64,000 bases of DNA from JACKDW01 sp964621785 (GCA_964621785.1 CAZUPD010000034.1:1-64000); one strand, 5' to 3'. Positions 43,864 to 53,800 are shown, counted from the first letter of the stretch. A program made the numbers and translations. The notes: generated by a model not told the origin, from the letters alone.

Positions 43864-46137
43864 CTAGGCGACGAAGTTGCGGTTGGGCGTCCACAGCACC
43901 TGTGTGCGCACGGGCGTCCCCTCGACCGGAGCGGCGACCGGTGCAGCGGTCACCTTCTCGCGCGCCATCACATCCTTTGCAGCTGCAACAACTTTTTCTG
44001 GACTCACCACGATCGCCTCCTCGACATGGACAGGCGACGGAATCCCCGGGCTCGGGTCCTGGCCCAACACCCGCGTGATGACCTGCTCATCGGCAATCGC
44101 CTCGTGCACAGCGCCCTGGATCTCGCGGCCCAAACTCGAGAACACCCGATCTTCATGGACGACCAACAGGCGGCCCGTCTTGCGCACCGAGGCGAGGATC
44201 GTGTCCATATCCGGCGGCACGATGGTCCGTAGGTCGATCAGTTCACAGTCGATCCCCGCCGCGTCCAATTCGGCCAGGGCCCTGCTGCAAAACAGTGTGC
44301 ACCGGCCCCAGGTCACGATCGTGAGGTCGGTGCCTTCGCGTCGGACCGCCGCCTTGCCGAGCGGGACACGAAAGCCCTCGGGCAGGTCGGGGATGTAGCC
44401 TTGAAAACCGATCTTTCGCTTGAGCGCCGCGATCTCCTTGGCATCGGTCGGCTCGCCCGGGAACGCATCCCCCAGGGTCATGCGGTAGAGCCCCTTGGAC
44501 TCAAACACGACCACAGGACCGTTGTAATCGGCGGCGCTGCGCAACAGCCCGTACATGTCGCGAGCAGTTGTAGGCGCAATAATCGTGAGCCCGGGAATCG
44601 CCCCGTACAGCCCTTCCATGCACATCGAGTGGTAGACCGAGCCGCCGTGCAGGGGCTCGACCGGCAGGCGCACGATCGTATTGATCGGGTTGCGACCCCC
44701 GGAGCACCACAGCTGATTGCCCATGAGTACCAACCAGTGGAGGGTATTGAGGCTGTAGTCGGAAAATTGGATCTCGGGGATGGCGGTCGCGCCCGGGTGG
44801 AGGGCAAAGCCGACGGCCGTGCCCATGATCAGCGGTTCGTTGATCGGGGCGTCACGGACCTGGGAGGGAAATTGATCATACAAGCCACGGGTCGCCTGCA
44901 TGACCCCGCCCTTCTTGGCGACGTCCTGACCGTAAAGCCAGGTCATGGGGTTGTCGCGGAGGATCGCCCGCAGGGCCGCCCGAACCGCTCCATTGAGCGA
45001 AATACAGGTCGTGCGCCCCTCGGGCGGGGCCTCGACGACCTCGGGATAGGGCGCCCGAATGTCCTGCAACGCCGACTCGGGCTCTGGGTCGGGCTCACCG
45101 GCGCAGATCTCCTGGGTCTTGACGACATAGGCATCGGCCTCGGCCGCGATCGTGCCCCAGTCGTGGCGGCGGAAAAAATCGTTCCCCTTGGTCACGTCGT
45201 TGCGCCGCAGGATCTCGTTTGGTTGGAGCACCCCCGCCTGTACCAGCGCCTCCCCGAAGTCGAGCAGCGGGTCGTAACTGTCGAACTCAAACGTAAAGTC
45301 GGCGGCCGAGCTGTGGTTGTTGAGGCGCGACAAATTCTTGACCCACATCAGCGCCGGTCGTTGCTGTTGCACACAATACCGCGCAGCATTGCGGGTGACC
45401 TCGTAGGCCTCTAAAAAATCGTTCCCCTCACACTCGTAAAACGCAAACCCAAAGGCCTCGGCATAGGCCGAAAAGTCCTTGAGACCGCGGCCGTCTTCGG
45501 GTCCCACACTGATGGCGATATTGTTGTCGGTGACCATAATCAACACCGGCAGCTCGAGGATCGATGCACCCGTCATCCCCTCGTGTAGGTCGCTCTCGGC
45601 ACAGGTCCCGTCGCCGATCACCGCCAGCACCATCCCGTCTTTGATCCCGCGAAAACGCAGCCCTTGGGCGTAGCCCACAGCTTTTCCGAGTTGCATCCCG
45701 AGGGCGCTTTGGACCGGCAAAACGTTGTAGCGCATGTCGTTGAAGTGGGCTGTCATCTGGCGACCGGCACTCCACGGATCGGTCGTCTTCGACAGCTGCT
45801 GGCGCATGTGGTCGAGATGGAAGTCGGGGTAGCCGCGTAGGCGGGCCCACATCGACAGCAGTCCGGCCGAGCGGTAGTGGGAACAGATCCCAAACGCATC
45901 GGGATTGACGACTTCGTTGAGCGCGAGGGCTTCGGCCGCGCCGTGTACCTCTTCGCCCGAACCCCAGATCGCAAATTTCACCGTGCCCTTTGCGCACTCC
46001 TGGACGACGCGCTCAACATGGCACCGCGCCATGCACATCTCGCGGTAGGCCAGACGCAAAAGCTCAGGAGTCAGGTTGGGAAACCTGTCGAGGGTGCTCA
46101 GATCGAAGCGAAGGTTCGGCGGGGCGGGACTATCCAT
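43864..46137 (-). CDS. Fused alpha/beta E1 component of a 2-oxoacid dehydrogenase
   Basis: 757 residues. The N-terminal half is an E1-alpha module with the TPP motif GDGTCAESD...NN (about 175-206). The C-terminal half is an E1-beta module (about 375-715), starting near SLNGAVRAALRAILRDNP and including GGSVYHSMCMEGLYGAIPGLTIIAPTTARD and VTWGRCTLFCSRALAELD. The fusion makes one polypeptide do decarboxylation and reductive acylation, typical of branched-chain 2-oxoacid (bkd-type) enzymes in many myxobacteria. The matching E2 and E3 genes are not in the window. Branched-chain use fits the iso-fatty acids common in this group (inference). Confidence 0.9.
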   Translation of the reverse strand: MDSPAPPNLRFDLSTLDRFPNLTPELLRLAYREMCMARCHVERVVQECAKGTVKFAIWGSGEEVHGAAEALALNEVVNPDAFGICSHYRSAGLLSMWARLRGYPDFHLDHMRQQLSKTTDPWSAGRQMTAHFNDMRYNVLPVQSALGMQLGKAVGYAQGLRFRGIKDGMVLAVIGDGTCAESDLHEGMTGASILELPVLIMVTDNNIAISVGPEDGRGLKDFSAYAEAFGFAFYECEGNDFLEAYEVTRNAARYCVQQQRPALMWVKNLSRLNNHSSAADFTFEFDSYDPLLDFGEALVQAGVLQPNEILRRNDVTKGNDFFRRHDWGTIAAEADAYVVKTQEICAGEPDPEPESALQDIRAPYPEVVEAPPEGRTTCISLNGAVRAALRAILRDNPMTWLYGQDVAKKGGVMQATRGLYDQFPSQVRDAPINEPLIMGTAVGFALHPGATAIPEIQFSDYSLNTLHWLVLMGNQLWCSGGRNPINTIVRLPVEPLHGGSVYHSMCMEGLYGAIPGLTIIAPTTARDMYGLLRSAADYNGPVVVFESKGLYRMTLGDAFPGEPTDAKEIAALKRKIGFQGYIPDLPEGFRVPLGKAAVRREGTDLTIVTWGRCTLFCSRALAELDAAGIDCELIDLRTIVPPDMDTILASVRKTGRLLVVHEDRVFSSLGREIQGAVHEAIADEQVITRVLGQDPSPGIPSPVHVEEAIVVSPEKVVAAAKDVMAREKVTAAPVAAPVEGTPVRTQVLWTPNRNFVA

Positions 46138-46657
46138 GGCGCAGCTATCAACTCCTCACGGCCGTTTTGGCAAGCGTGCACCACGGGTGAGGCACGCCTA
46201 CCTCCGTGGCGTGAGCCTATGCCAAGCGGCCCTCCGGGTAAACGGGTCAAACGGGCAAAGACCGTGACGATACCGGGTGTGCAACGTCTGAGGCAGTTCG
46301 TCGATGCGCGCCGATGCGCGCGGGTACGTCGACGCTCGTTCCATGCACATACATTTATACCTGGACACCACCAGCCCCCGACCCAGGCCGAGCATCCATC
46401 CGGCAGGAAAAATGTATCAACAAATATTTTCCCGACCGGCGTTATCACAGTCGGAATCAGCACGTGCGGGGATGTTCTCGCCTTCGCAGGCGTGTCGCCG
46501 CAGCTTGATTCTGCATCGATTTTGCCCTCTCCGGCGTCGGAGAACGCGTCAATCCACAGAGATTCCTCACAGGTTTATCGGCCAAACACGCACACCTGTG
46601 AGGACGCACAATCACGAATCAAACTCGCGTGGGAGTTGGCCGTGCTACGGAAATGAA
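46138..46657. promoter_or_regulatory. Divergent intergenic region, 520 bp
   Basis: This lies between the E1 gene (leftward) and the thiolase (rightward). It holds one dispersed decamer (46344-46353) and an AT-rich patch at about 46408-46433 that could be a promoter for the thiolase. Long forward readings through it (from 46304) are Arg/Ser-rich and not credible. Confidence 0.5.
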
Positions 46658-47869
46658 ATGTCCTCCGATGCTCGTACCCCTGTGATTGTCGCGGCACTGC
46701 GCACGCCGATTGGCCGCTTTCGCGGAGCCCTCGCTCCGGTCCGTCCCGACGACTTGGCGGCACACGTCATCCGCCACATCTGCGAGCGTCACCCCCGGGC
46801 GATGGAACACCTGGCCGATGTGTACTTTGGGGCAGCTAACCAAGCCGGCGAGGACAACCGCAACGTCGCCCGCATGGGTGCCATGCTCGCCGGCCTTCCG
46901 GTCGAAGTTCCCGGGGTCACGGTCAACCGCCTGTGCGGCTCGGGGATGGAGGCGGTGCTCCAAGCCGCCAAGTCGATCATGGTCGGCGAGGGCGATGTTT
47001 ATATCGCCGGTGGCGTCGAGAGCATGTCGCGGGCACCCTATGTGCTGCCCAAGTCGACCGAAGCGTTTGACCGCAGTGCCCAACTCTACGACACCGCCCT
47101 GGGTTGGCGGATGGTCAATCCCAAAATGGACGCGCTGTACCCCGTCGAGGGCCTGGGCTCCACGGCCGAAAACGTGGCCGAGCGCTACAAGGTCAACCGC
47201 GAAGATCAAGACGCGTGGGCACTCGAGAGCCACCGCCGGGCCGTACATGCCTGGGACGAAGGTTGGTTTGACGACGAGGTCGTCGGCATCGAGGTGCCGC
47301 AGGGAAAACGCAAACCGCCGATCCGAATCACCCAAGACGAGAGCCTGCGCCGCGACACGTCGGCCGAAAAGCTCGCCAAACTCAAGCCCGTGTTTCGCGA
47401 GGGCGGGACCGTGACCGCGGGCAACTGCTCACCACTCAACGACGGTGCAAGTGCATTGCTCCTCATGAGCGTCGAGCGGGCCAAAAAAATCGGTGCGACA
47501 CCGCTTGCACGGGTCGTCTCCTGGGGACATGCCGGGGTCCATCCTTCGGTCATGGGCATCGGACCGATTCCCGCCAGCCGGACAGCACTCGAGCGCGCTG
47601 GTCTCAAGATCCCCGACATCGATCTCGCCGAGCTCAACGAAGCCTTTGCCAGTCAGACCATCGCCTCGGTCCGCGAACTCGGCCTCGACCCAAAAATCGT
47701 CAACCCGGCGGGAGGGGCCATCGCCCTCGGCCATCCGCTCGGCTGTTCCGGGGCACGGATTGTCACCACATTGGTACATGGCCTTCAGCGCAGCCGAGGA
47801 GAGTTCGGGCTCGCCAGCATGTGCATCGGTGTAGGCCAGGGTATTGCCTGTGTGCTCGAGCGCACTTAG
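46658..47869 (+). CDS. Thiolase (acetyl-CoA acetyltransferase family)
   Basis: 403 residues from ATG 46658. It cleaves 3-ketoacyl-CoA or condenses two acetyl-CoA. Nucleophile Cys93 is in NRLCGSGMEAV; the second active Cys is in ALGHPLGCSGARI; the histidine block is NEAFASQ. The AAN-Q loop and length fit degradative thiolases of the PcaF/FadA group. No FadB-like partner is adjacent, so its path (fatty acids, aromatics or mevalonate) is not clear. Decamer at 47446. Confidence 0.93.
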   Translation: MSSDARTPVIVAALRTPIGRFRGALAPVRPDDLAAHVIRHICERHPRAMEHLADVYFGAANQAGEDNRNVARMGAMLAGLPVEVPGVTVNRLCGSGMEAVLQAAKSIMVGEGDVYIAGGVESMSRAPYVLPKSTEAFDRSAQLYDTALGWRMVNPKMDALYPVEGLGSTAENVAERYKVNREDQDAWALESHRRAVHAWDEGWFDDEVVGIEVPQGKRKPPIRITQDESLRRDTSAEKLAKLKPVFREGGTVTAGNCSPLNDGASALLLMSVERAKKIGATPLARVVSWGHAGVHPSVMGIGPIPASRTALERAGLKIPDIDLAELNEAFASQTIASVRELGLDPKIVNPAGGAIALGHPLGCSGARIVTTLVHGLQRSRGEFGLASMCIGVGQGIACVLERT

Positions 47870-47955
47870 GTCACCTGGTCGAGATGACAACCATCACAGT
47901 CGGGTTTGGGCAAACGCAACCCGGCGACGCGCAAACAGGCGGTAGTCTGCGGCCG

Positions 47956-48585
47956 ATGAACATACAAGTCGCGCCGATTGGAATCGCATCACTGTTCCTC
48001 ACCAGCATCCTGGCAGCTGGCTGTGGAACCGTGTCCAAGAATACTGACACAGACTCGAGTATGACCACCGGTGACGTCACGGAAACGACGGAGGATATGG
48101 AGGAGACGACCACCGAGGGGCGTGACTGCGAATACGATACAGAAGCCGACCCCAGCGCGGGGAACCCCGAATTTCCGAACTGTCCCAGCGGACAACCGCT
48201 CATCTGCGAGGGGGAGAACATCATGGGGGATTACGGCCGCCCCTGCGTCGAGGACAACGAGTGCGAGTTCCTCGGCGAAGGATTCAAATGTGTACATACA
48301 ATCCTCGAAGTTGCACACCCACCGGGTGGATATTGCTCCCGTGACTGCGAACTTCCAGACGGCAATACCAAGTACGTCAAGGACCACGTGATGTGTGGCC
48401 CAGGGGTGACCTGCCTGGGCGTCCGGGACTTCTTCGAGGCCTGTGCCATCGAGTGTACCAGCGACGATCAATGCCAGCGCGAGGGCTACGAATGCCGGTT
48501 GTTGCCCGTCGTCGGCGGCGAGGGTGAGCCGAAGTTTTGCCTGATGGTCGACGACTGCGTGGCCTCGGATGCGCCCCCGCCATGA
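47956..48585 (+). CDS. Cys-rich lipoprotein
   Basis: 209 residues from ATG 47956. Lipobox LAAGC at about 19-23, then a short Thr/Glu-rich linker. The mature part has about 14 Cys in pairs with small loops (CPSGQPLICEGENIMG, CVEDNECEFLGEGFKC, CTSDDQCQREGYECRLL), suggesting a disulphide-rich surface domain. I do not know the family. It ends five bases before the next start. Confidence 0.8.
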   Translation: MNIQVAPIGIASLFLTSILAAGCGTVSKNTDTDSSMTTGDVTETTEDMEETTTEGRDCEYDTEADPSAGNPEFPNCPSGQPLICEGENIMGDYGRPCVEDNECEFLGEGFKCVHTILEVAHPPGGYCSRDCELPDGNTKYVKDHVMCGPGVTCLGVRDFFEACAIECTSDDQCQREGYECRLLPVVGGEGEPKFCLMVDDCVASDAPPP

Positions 48586-48589
48586 TCCC

Positions 48590-49522
48590 ATGATCCTGCT
48601 CGACGGAGCGATGGGCACCGAGCTCGAACGCCGCGGTGCCCGGATGGATCCTCCGCTGTGGTCCGCCCACGCCCTGCTCGAACAACCTGATTGTATCCGC
48701 AACATTCACCTCGACTATCTGCGCGCAGGGGCCCAGGTCATCACGACCAACAGCTTTCGCACCCACGCGCAAAATCTCGCTGCGGCCGGGCCACAGATGG
48801 CCGCACGGGCCGACGAGCTGACGCAGTTGAGTGTCGCGCTGGCCTGTGAGGCACGAGCGTTGTATCAGCAACAATCACACGAGCCGGTCCGGATCGCAGG
48901 CTCCGTAAGCCCCGTGGGCGACTGCTTCGAGCCCGAGTGCTCACCGGTCTACGAGCAGGCACTCGCGGCCCACCGCGCGATCACGCGTTCCCTCGCGACC
49001 GCCGGGTGTGACCTGTTTTTGATCGAGACAATGTCGAAGGTCGATGAGGCGACCGCAGCGGTCCAAGCAGCCAGTGAGTGCGGCAAACCGGCCTGGTTGT
49101 CGGTCGTGTGTGACGCAAAGGGCAACCTCCTCGGAGGCGAGTCGCTGCATGACTTAGTCGCTGCGTGCCGCCATCACCTGACCGCGTTGCTCGTCAATTG
49201 CACAGACACACAATTTCTCGACGCCGCCCTGCCAGCCCTCCGAGCTGCAACCGCCCAGGGTCCGGCACGCGGGTGCTACCCCCACACCGGACGCAACGAC
49301 CCCAAAGGATTTGTCACCCACGCAGGCAATGCCGCGTGGTTTGCCGACCTGCTCGCACAGTGGGCTCAACGCGATCCCGGACTTGTGATCGTCGGCTCGT
49401 GCTGTGGTTCAACGCCACAATGGACTGCGGAGCTCGCACGGCGGATACATCCGACGGCCGCAGATCGGCGCCGCGGATTTGACCTGCTCGACGAGCTTGT
49501 ACCGCTTCACAGCGGTGTTTGA
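48590..49522 (+). CDS. Homocysteine S-methyltransferase family protein
   Basis: 310 residues from ATG 48590 (a start at 48569 overlaps the previous gene). The fold is the zinc-dependent S-methyltransferase barrel: ILLDGAMGTELERRG, TNSFRTHAQNL, LLVNCTD and VGSCCGSTP supply the three zinc Cys. It would methylate homocysteine using S-methylmethionine or a similar donor. The cobalamin and folate modules of MetH are absent, so it is not a full methionine synthase. Confidence 0.88.
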   Translation: MILLDGAMGTELERRGARMDPPLWSAHALLEQPDCIRNIHLDYLRAGAQVITTNSFRTHAQNLAAAGPQMAARADELTQLSVALACEARALYQQQSHEPVRIAGSVSPVGDCFEPECSPVYEQALAAHRAITRSLATAGCDLFLIETMSKVDEATAAVQAASECGKPAWLSVVCDAKGNLLGGESLHDLVAACRHHLTALLVNCTDTQFLDAALPALRAATAQGPARGCYPHTGRNDPKGFVTHAGNAAWFADLLAQWAQRDPGLVIVGSCCGSTPQWTAELARRIHPTAADRRRGFDLLDELVPLHSGV

Positions 49523-49632
49523 GCTGCAAGCTCACCGGTCGGCCTGTCGACCGGCTTTCAGTTGCATACTCATCTATTTCCGAGCGAACACAGGCGCTGG
49601 CCAACCAGGCCAAAACCCCCTACCCTCCGCCC

Positions 49633-50355
49633 ATGCGCTGGCTCGTCGGCGATCTCCAAGGCTGTGCCCGGGCGTTTGAGCACCTTTTGACGACGATTCG
49701 GTTTGACCCGAAGCGCGACGAAATCTGGTGTCTCGGCGATCTACTCAACCGCGGTCCCGACTCGTTGGCGTGCCTTCGAATGTGGCGCGACATCGGAGGA
49801 CGCGGGGTCATCGGCAACCACGAAGTCTATGCCCTGCTCGTGCACGCCGGAGTCTGGCCCCGCAAATCCGATACCCTCCAACCGCTGTTCGACGCCCCCG
49901 ACGGCCCTGACCTATTGGCCATGCTCCGGGCACTCCCCGCACTTGCGTACCTGCCGGGGGGTCCTGGGTTTGAACCGTGCTGGGCCGTCCACGCTGGCCT
50001 CGACCCACGGTGGCACGACCTCCACCAGGCCGCGGCCTCGATCAATGCCGATCCCCACGACAACGCGTGGCTCGACAGCCCGGCCATTCAGTTCGCCACC
50101 CGGGTCCGCTGCTGCACCAAAAGTGGCAAGCGCTCGCGATACGACCGGGGGCCCGAAGGATGTCCGCCACCTTTTTCCCCGTGGGATGCCCTGTACTCCG
50201 GCCCCATTCGCGTCGTCCACGGACATTGGGCCCGCCGGGGGCACTACCGCGGACGCTACACCATCGGCCTCGATTCGGGTTGCGTCTACGGAGGGCCACT
50301 GACTGCGTGGTGCCAAGAGGAAGATCGCATCGTCCAAGTCGTCGCACCAACCTAA
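49633..50355 (+). CDS. apaH: ApaH-like symmetrical bis(5'-nucleosyl)-tetraphosphatase / PPP phosphatase
   Basis: 240 residues. Metal-binding motifs of PPP-type phosphatases are complete: GDLQG, GDLLNRGP, GNHE, then H in VHAGL and HGHW. E. coli ApaH splits Ap4A into two ADP. The start ATG 49633 (MRWLVGDLQGC) begins at the first strand. The length is shorter than E. coli ApaH (about 280), so a related protein phosphatase is also possible. Confidence 0.85.
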   Translation: MRWLVGDLQGCARAFEHLLTTIRFDPKRDEIWCLGDLLNRGPDSLACLRMWRDIGGRGVIGNHEVYALLVHAGVWPRKSDTLQPLFDAPDGPDLLAMLRALPALAYLPGGPGFEPCWAVHAGLDPRWHDLHQAAASINADPHDNAWLDSPAIQFATRVRCCTKSGKRSRYDRGPEGCPPPFSPWDALYSGPIRVVHGHWARRGHYRGRYTIGLDSGCVYGGPLTAWCQEEDRIVQVVAPT

Positions 50356-50481
50356 CGGTGTGGGCGGAATCGTTGCAGCGTAAACAATCTACACGACCGG
50401 GCAAAATCGAACATCATATTTGTATTGACAAGCGACTGGCAGCAGCTTGCACTCGGGTCACCCAACCGTGGCGAGGTAAGC

Positions 50482-52140
50482 ATGGCAATCAAGAAGAAGA
50501 CCGCGAAGAAGAAGACCGCTACCAAAAAGAAGGTCACGAAAAAGGCCGCTACCAAGAAGAAGGTGGCAAGTAAAAAGACTGCCACCAAAAAACCCGCTGC
50601 CAAAAAGGTGGCCGCCAAGAAAAAGACGCCGACCAAGAAGGCTGCCAAAAAGGCCGCTGCCAAAAAGGTCGGCTCGCGGACCGTCGACAGTTCGTGCCCC
50701 CTCTCCGGTTCTGCCACGGTTCACGAGGACTGGGACGCGATGCTCAACCAGACGAACATCGGCGCCAACAACAACAAGTTCTATGTCATCCAGCTGCTAC
50801 TCAAGGGCGGCAAACACTACGTCTGGAACCGTTGGGGTCGTGTCGGTGAAACGGGTCAAAGTGCCCTCAAAGGACCGTTTGATTTGGCCAAGGCCGAAGC
50901 GGAATTCGAGAAAAAGTTCCGCAGCAAGACCAGCAACAAGTGGTCCGACCGTGCCAACTTCAAAGCCAAGTCCGGCAAGTACACGCTGATCGAAGTCGAA
51001 GCCTCGAGCGACGAGGATGCCCAGGAGCTCGAAGACAAGCTCAAGGCCGTCGACAAGGCTCGTCCGGTCACCAAGACCCCGCCCAAGTACAAACCGTGCA
51101 CGCTCGACGGCGCTACGCAGGCATTCATCAAGTTGATCTTCAACCGCAAGATGTTCACTGACGCGATGGCGGACTTCGAGATCGACGTCAAAAAGATGCC
51201 GCTCGGGAAACTCAGCAAGGCCCAGGTCGGACGCGGGTTCGATGTCCTCGAACAAATCGAAGAAGCGATCAGCAAAGGCAGTACCACCAACAAGCTCGCT
51301 ACCCTCAGTTCGACGTTTTACACCCTCATCCCGCACTCGTTCGGCCGCCGCAAACCAACGATCATCCACTCCGACGAGCTCCTGCAAAAAAAGAAGGACA
51401 TGCTCAACGTCCTCAGCGATATCGAGGTCGCCCTCGGCATGCAAAAGAAGGCCGACGACACCAAGAAGACCGCCGCGGCCAAGCTCATGCATCCGATCGA
51501 CAAACAGTACGGGACGATCAAGGCCGACCTCGAAACGGTCGATACCAAGTCCGACGAGTACAAGTTTATCGAGCGCTACCTCAACGCAACCCGCTCCAAC
51601 AGCAGCCACCGGATCATCAGTGCGTTCCGTGTCAACCGCCACGGTGAGGATGTCCGCTACGCTGCCCACGACAAGCTCGACAACCGCAAGCTGTTGTGGC
51701 ACGGCACCAACGTTGCCGTGGTCGCGGCGATCCTGGGCAGTGGGCTGCGAATCATGCCCCACTCGGGTGGCCGCGTCGGCCGGGGCATCTACCTGGCCTC
51801 CGAGCAAGCGAAGTCGGCGTGGTACGTCGGCCGTTCCGGACGCACCGGGATCATGTTCTTGTGCGAGGCCGTGCTCGGCAAAGAGAACCATATCCAACGC
51901 GACAATTCGCGTCTGCGCGCCGCTCCCAAGGGTTTTCACAGCGTGGTCGCGCTCGGCCACACAGAGCCCGATCCGGCCAAGGACATCACCTACAAATTCG
52001 ATGGGCGTTCGGTGACCGTTCCCCAGGGCAAGCCGATCAAAATGAAAGGTCGCGGACGCAGCAGCTTTAGTCACAGCGAGTACCTGCTGTACAAGGAGAG
52101 CCAGGTTCGGATCCGCTACGTGCTCAAGATGAACATGTAG
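50482..52140 (+). CDS. Bacterial poly(ADP-ribose) polymerase with histone H1-like tail, WGR, regulatory and catalytic domains
   Basis: 552 residues. The N-terminus (about 1-65) is a Lys/Ala/Thr repeat tail like histone H1 or bacterial Hc proteins. The WGR domain has its motif at W118-G119-R120. The helical regulatory domain (about 205-340) and the ART catalytic domain follow, with the full H-Y-E triad: H407 (LLWHGTN), Y437 (GRGIYLAS) and E533 (SEYLLY). This is the PARP2/PARP3 layout with a basic tail in place of the eukaryotic N-terminal region. The enzyme would add ADP-ribose, probably chains, to proteins or DNA ends at breaks. A GAGGTAAG ribosome site fits the start. A decamer straddles its stop codon (52136). 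No PARG-like hydrolase is in the window. Confidence 0.93.
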   Translation: MAIKKKTAKKKTATKKKVTKKAATKKKVASKKTATKKPAAKKVAAKKKTPTKKAAKKAAAKKVGSRTVDSSCPLSGSATVHEDWDAMLNQTNIGANNNKFYVIQLLLKGGKHYVWNRWGRVGETGQSALKGPFDLAKAEAEFEKKFRSKTSNKWSDRANFKAKSGKYTLIEVEASSDEDAQELEDKLKAVDKARPVTKTPPKYKPCTLDGATQAFIKLIFNRKMFTDAMADFEIDVKKMPLGKLSKAQVGRGFDVLEQIEEAISKGSTTNKLATLSSTFYTLIPHSFGRRKPTIIHSDELLQKKKDMLNVLSDIEVALGMQKKADDTKKTAAAKLMHPIDKQYGTIKADLETVDTKSDEYKFIERYLNATRSNSSHRIISAFRVNRHGEDVRYAAHDKLDNRKLLWHGTNVAVVAAILGSGLRIMPHSGGRVGRGIYLASEQAKSAWYVGRSGRTGIMFLCEAVLGKENHIQRDNSRLRAAPKGFHSVVALGHTEPDPAKDITYKFDGRSVTVPQGKPIKMKGRGRSSFSHSEYLLYKESQVRIRYVLKMNM

Positions 52141-52194
52141 CTGCAAATAATCTGGGCGCAGCGGTATGCGCCCGCCGGTTCCAAAAAACATATT

Positions 52195-52229
52195 GCGTCG
52201 GCCATTGCACAGCGATGGCCGACGCGTTT
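52195..52229 (+). terminator. Probable terminator after the PARP gene
   Basis: A perfect 11-bp stem (52195-52205 and 52215-52225) with a nine-base loop is followed by GTTT. A smaller hairpin lies at 52154-52173. The short T-run makes this a moderate call. Confidence 0.55.
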
Positions 52230-52266
52230 GCTATCTACCCTCGTTTTGGTCTAAGAGACCGGACCG

Positions 52267-53043
52267 ATGCGAATTGCCATCCCTCTCCCGCTCACCGACT
52301 TCGACCCAAGCGAAAGCGCAATTCCCTGGAGTGTGCTGAGTGAAGCGGGTCATACACCCATCTTTGCAACGCCCAACGCCGAGGTCGCAGCGGCCGACGA
52401 GCGAATGCTCAGCGGCCGTGGGCTCGCACTTTGGCGACCCATTTTGCGGGCTCGTCACGATGCCCGCGAGCAGTACCGTCGGATGGTCGCATCACCCGAG
52501 TTTCAGGCACCCAAACGTTGGGAAGAGCTCGCTGCAGATAACCTCGACGCGCTCGTGCTCCCCGGTGGGCACGCCCCGGGGATGAAGCCGTACCTCGAGT
52601 CCGAGGTCTTGCAGGCCCGGTGTGTCGAGATGTTTCGCGCCGACCAACCTGTCGCCGCAATCTGTCACGGCGTCCTCGTACTCGCCCGCAGCATCGATCC
52701 GAAGACAGGTCAAAGCGTGCTGCACGGCCGCCGCACAACCGCACTCACACGCGCGATGGAGATGTCGGCCTACGTGATGACGGGTCTGTGGCTGGGCCGG
52801 TACTACCGCACCTACCCACAGACCGTCGAAGACGAGGTCGTTGCGGCCTGCGCAGACAAGGCCCTGTTTTCCCACGGTCCGTTTGCCGTCCTTCGCGATG
52901 CACCCACACACCTCGAACGCGGATTTGTTGTCCGCGACGGCAACTACTTGTCGGGGCGCTGGCCCGGGGATGCCTACCGATTTGCGACTGAACTCCGGGA
53001 CATGCTCAAACAAACCCCATCGGCGAGCGATCAGCCTTGCTGA
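52267..53043 (+). CDS. DJ-1/PfpI-family (class I glutamine amidotransferase-like) protein
   Basis: 258 residues. Nucleophile elbow AICHGVLVLARS with Cys near residue 137, and the preceding LDALVLPGGHAPGMKPYL block. It resembles stress-related glyoxalase III or chaperone proteins such as Hsp31. The third catalytic residue is not certain. Its 3' end overlaps the opposite Nif3 gene by 38 bases. Confidence 0.85.
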   Translation: MRIAIPLPLTDFDPSESAIPWSVLSEAGHTPIFATPNAEVAAADERMLSGRGLALWRPILRARHDAREQYRRMVASPEFQAPKRWEELAADNLDALVLPGGHAPGMKPYLESEVLQARCVEMFRADQPVAAICHGVLVLARSIDPKTGQSVLHGRRTTALTRAMEMSAYVMTGLWLGRYYRTYPQTVEDEVVAACADKALFSHGPFAVLRDAPTHLERGFVVRDGNYLSGRWPGDAYRFATELRDMLKQTPSASDQPC

Positions 53044-53800
53044 CACGCCACTGGACCGTTGGAATTTCCGACTGCAAACGTTTGCAGTAGTGCGGCAGAT
53101 ACGGGCGTTCGGTCTCGGTGTGCCCCGCCAAAATCACCGCCTGCCCGCGACAGGTCGCATCGAGGATATCGTGGTGCCGCATCTCCCCGGTCACCAGCAA
53201 GTCAACTTGGGGGCGTTGCTCGGCGAAAAAACCTCCACCCGCCCCGACACACACACCGATGGTCGCGATTTTTGCCTGACTTGCAGATACACCTATTGGC
53301 GCGGCGACCGTGAGATGCGAGGCGCCGAGATGTTTTTTGAGCCTGGTCGCAACCGTCTTGAGGCTCGCGGGGCGGCGCGTGACAAGTCGCCCCGAACCGG
53401 CGCCCGCGAGTGTTTCGTGGGGAACCAACGGTGCGACCGTGGCCTTGCCAAAGCCTTGACACAGCCAGTCGTTGACCCCTCCTGGAGCCGCATCGAGGGC
53501 CGTATGTGGACTGTAAATCGCCATCCGACGACGGATTGCCGTCACCAGCAAGCGCTCCTTCCAGGTCGCATCGGTCAGCCGCGAAAGCCCGCGAAAGATC
53601 GGAGGATGGTAGGCGATGATCATCTCGACCTTGTGCGCGACCGCCTCGGCCATCACCGCCTCGGTCAGGTCGATACACACGAGTCCGCGGCGAACTCGAG
53701 TGCTGGCACTTCCGACATGCAACCCGACCTTGTCCCACGACTCGGCGAGCTTCAACGGGGCGATGGTTTCGAGAGCGGCGACGATCTCACGGACACGCAT
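53006..53800 (-). CDS. Nif3-like dinuclear metal-centre protein
   Basis: 264 residues from ATG 53800. The family forms toroidal hexamers and binds two metal ions; its job (perhaps GTP cyclohydrolase I-like or nuclease) is debated. Ligand blocks: AYHPPIF, SPHTALDAAPGGVNDWL and the C-terminal HTETERPYLP. The middle YbgI insert is replaced by a shorter segment. Decamer at 53282. Confidence 0.87.
   Translation of the reverse strand: MRVREIVAALETIAPLKLAESWDKVGLHVGSASTRVRRGLVCIDLTEAVMAEAVAHKVEMIIAYHPPIFRGLSRLTDATWKERLLVTAIRRRMAIYSPHTALDAAPGGVNDWLCQGFGKATVAPLVPHETLAGAGSGRLVTRRPASLKTVATRLKKHLGASHLTVAAPIGVSASQAKIATIGVCVGAGGGFFAEQRPQVDLLVTGEMRHHDILDATCRGQAVILAGHTETERPYLPHYCKRLQSEIPTVQWRVSKADRSPMGFV

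Noticed and set aside
46304..46657. Long N-terminal extension of the thiolase
   Set aside because: Arg/Ser-rich, unlike the family, and thiolases begin at the strand just after 46658.
53072..53087. Perfect 16-bp palindrome inside the Nif3-like gene
   Set aside because: Single copy in coding sequence without other support as an operator; noted that it too is TGCA-N6-TGCA.
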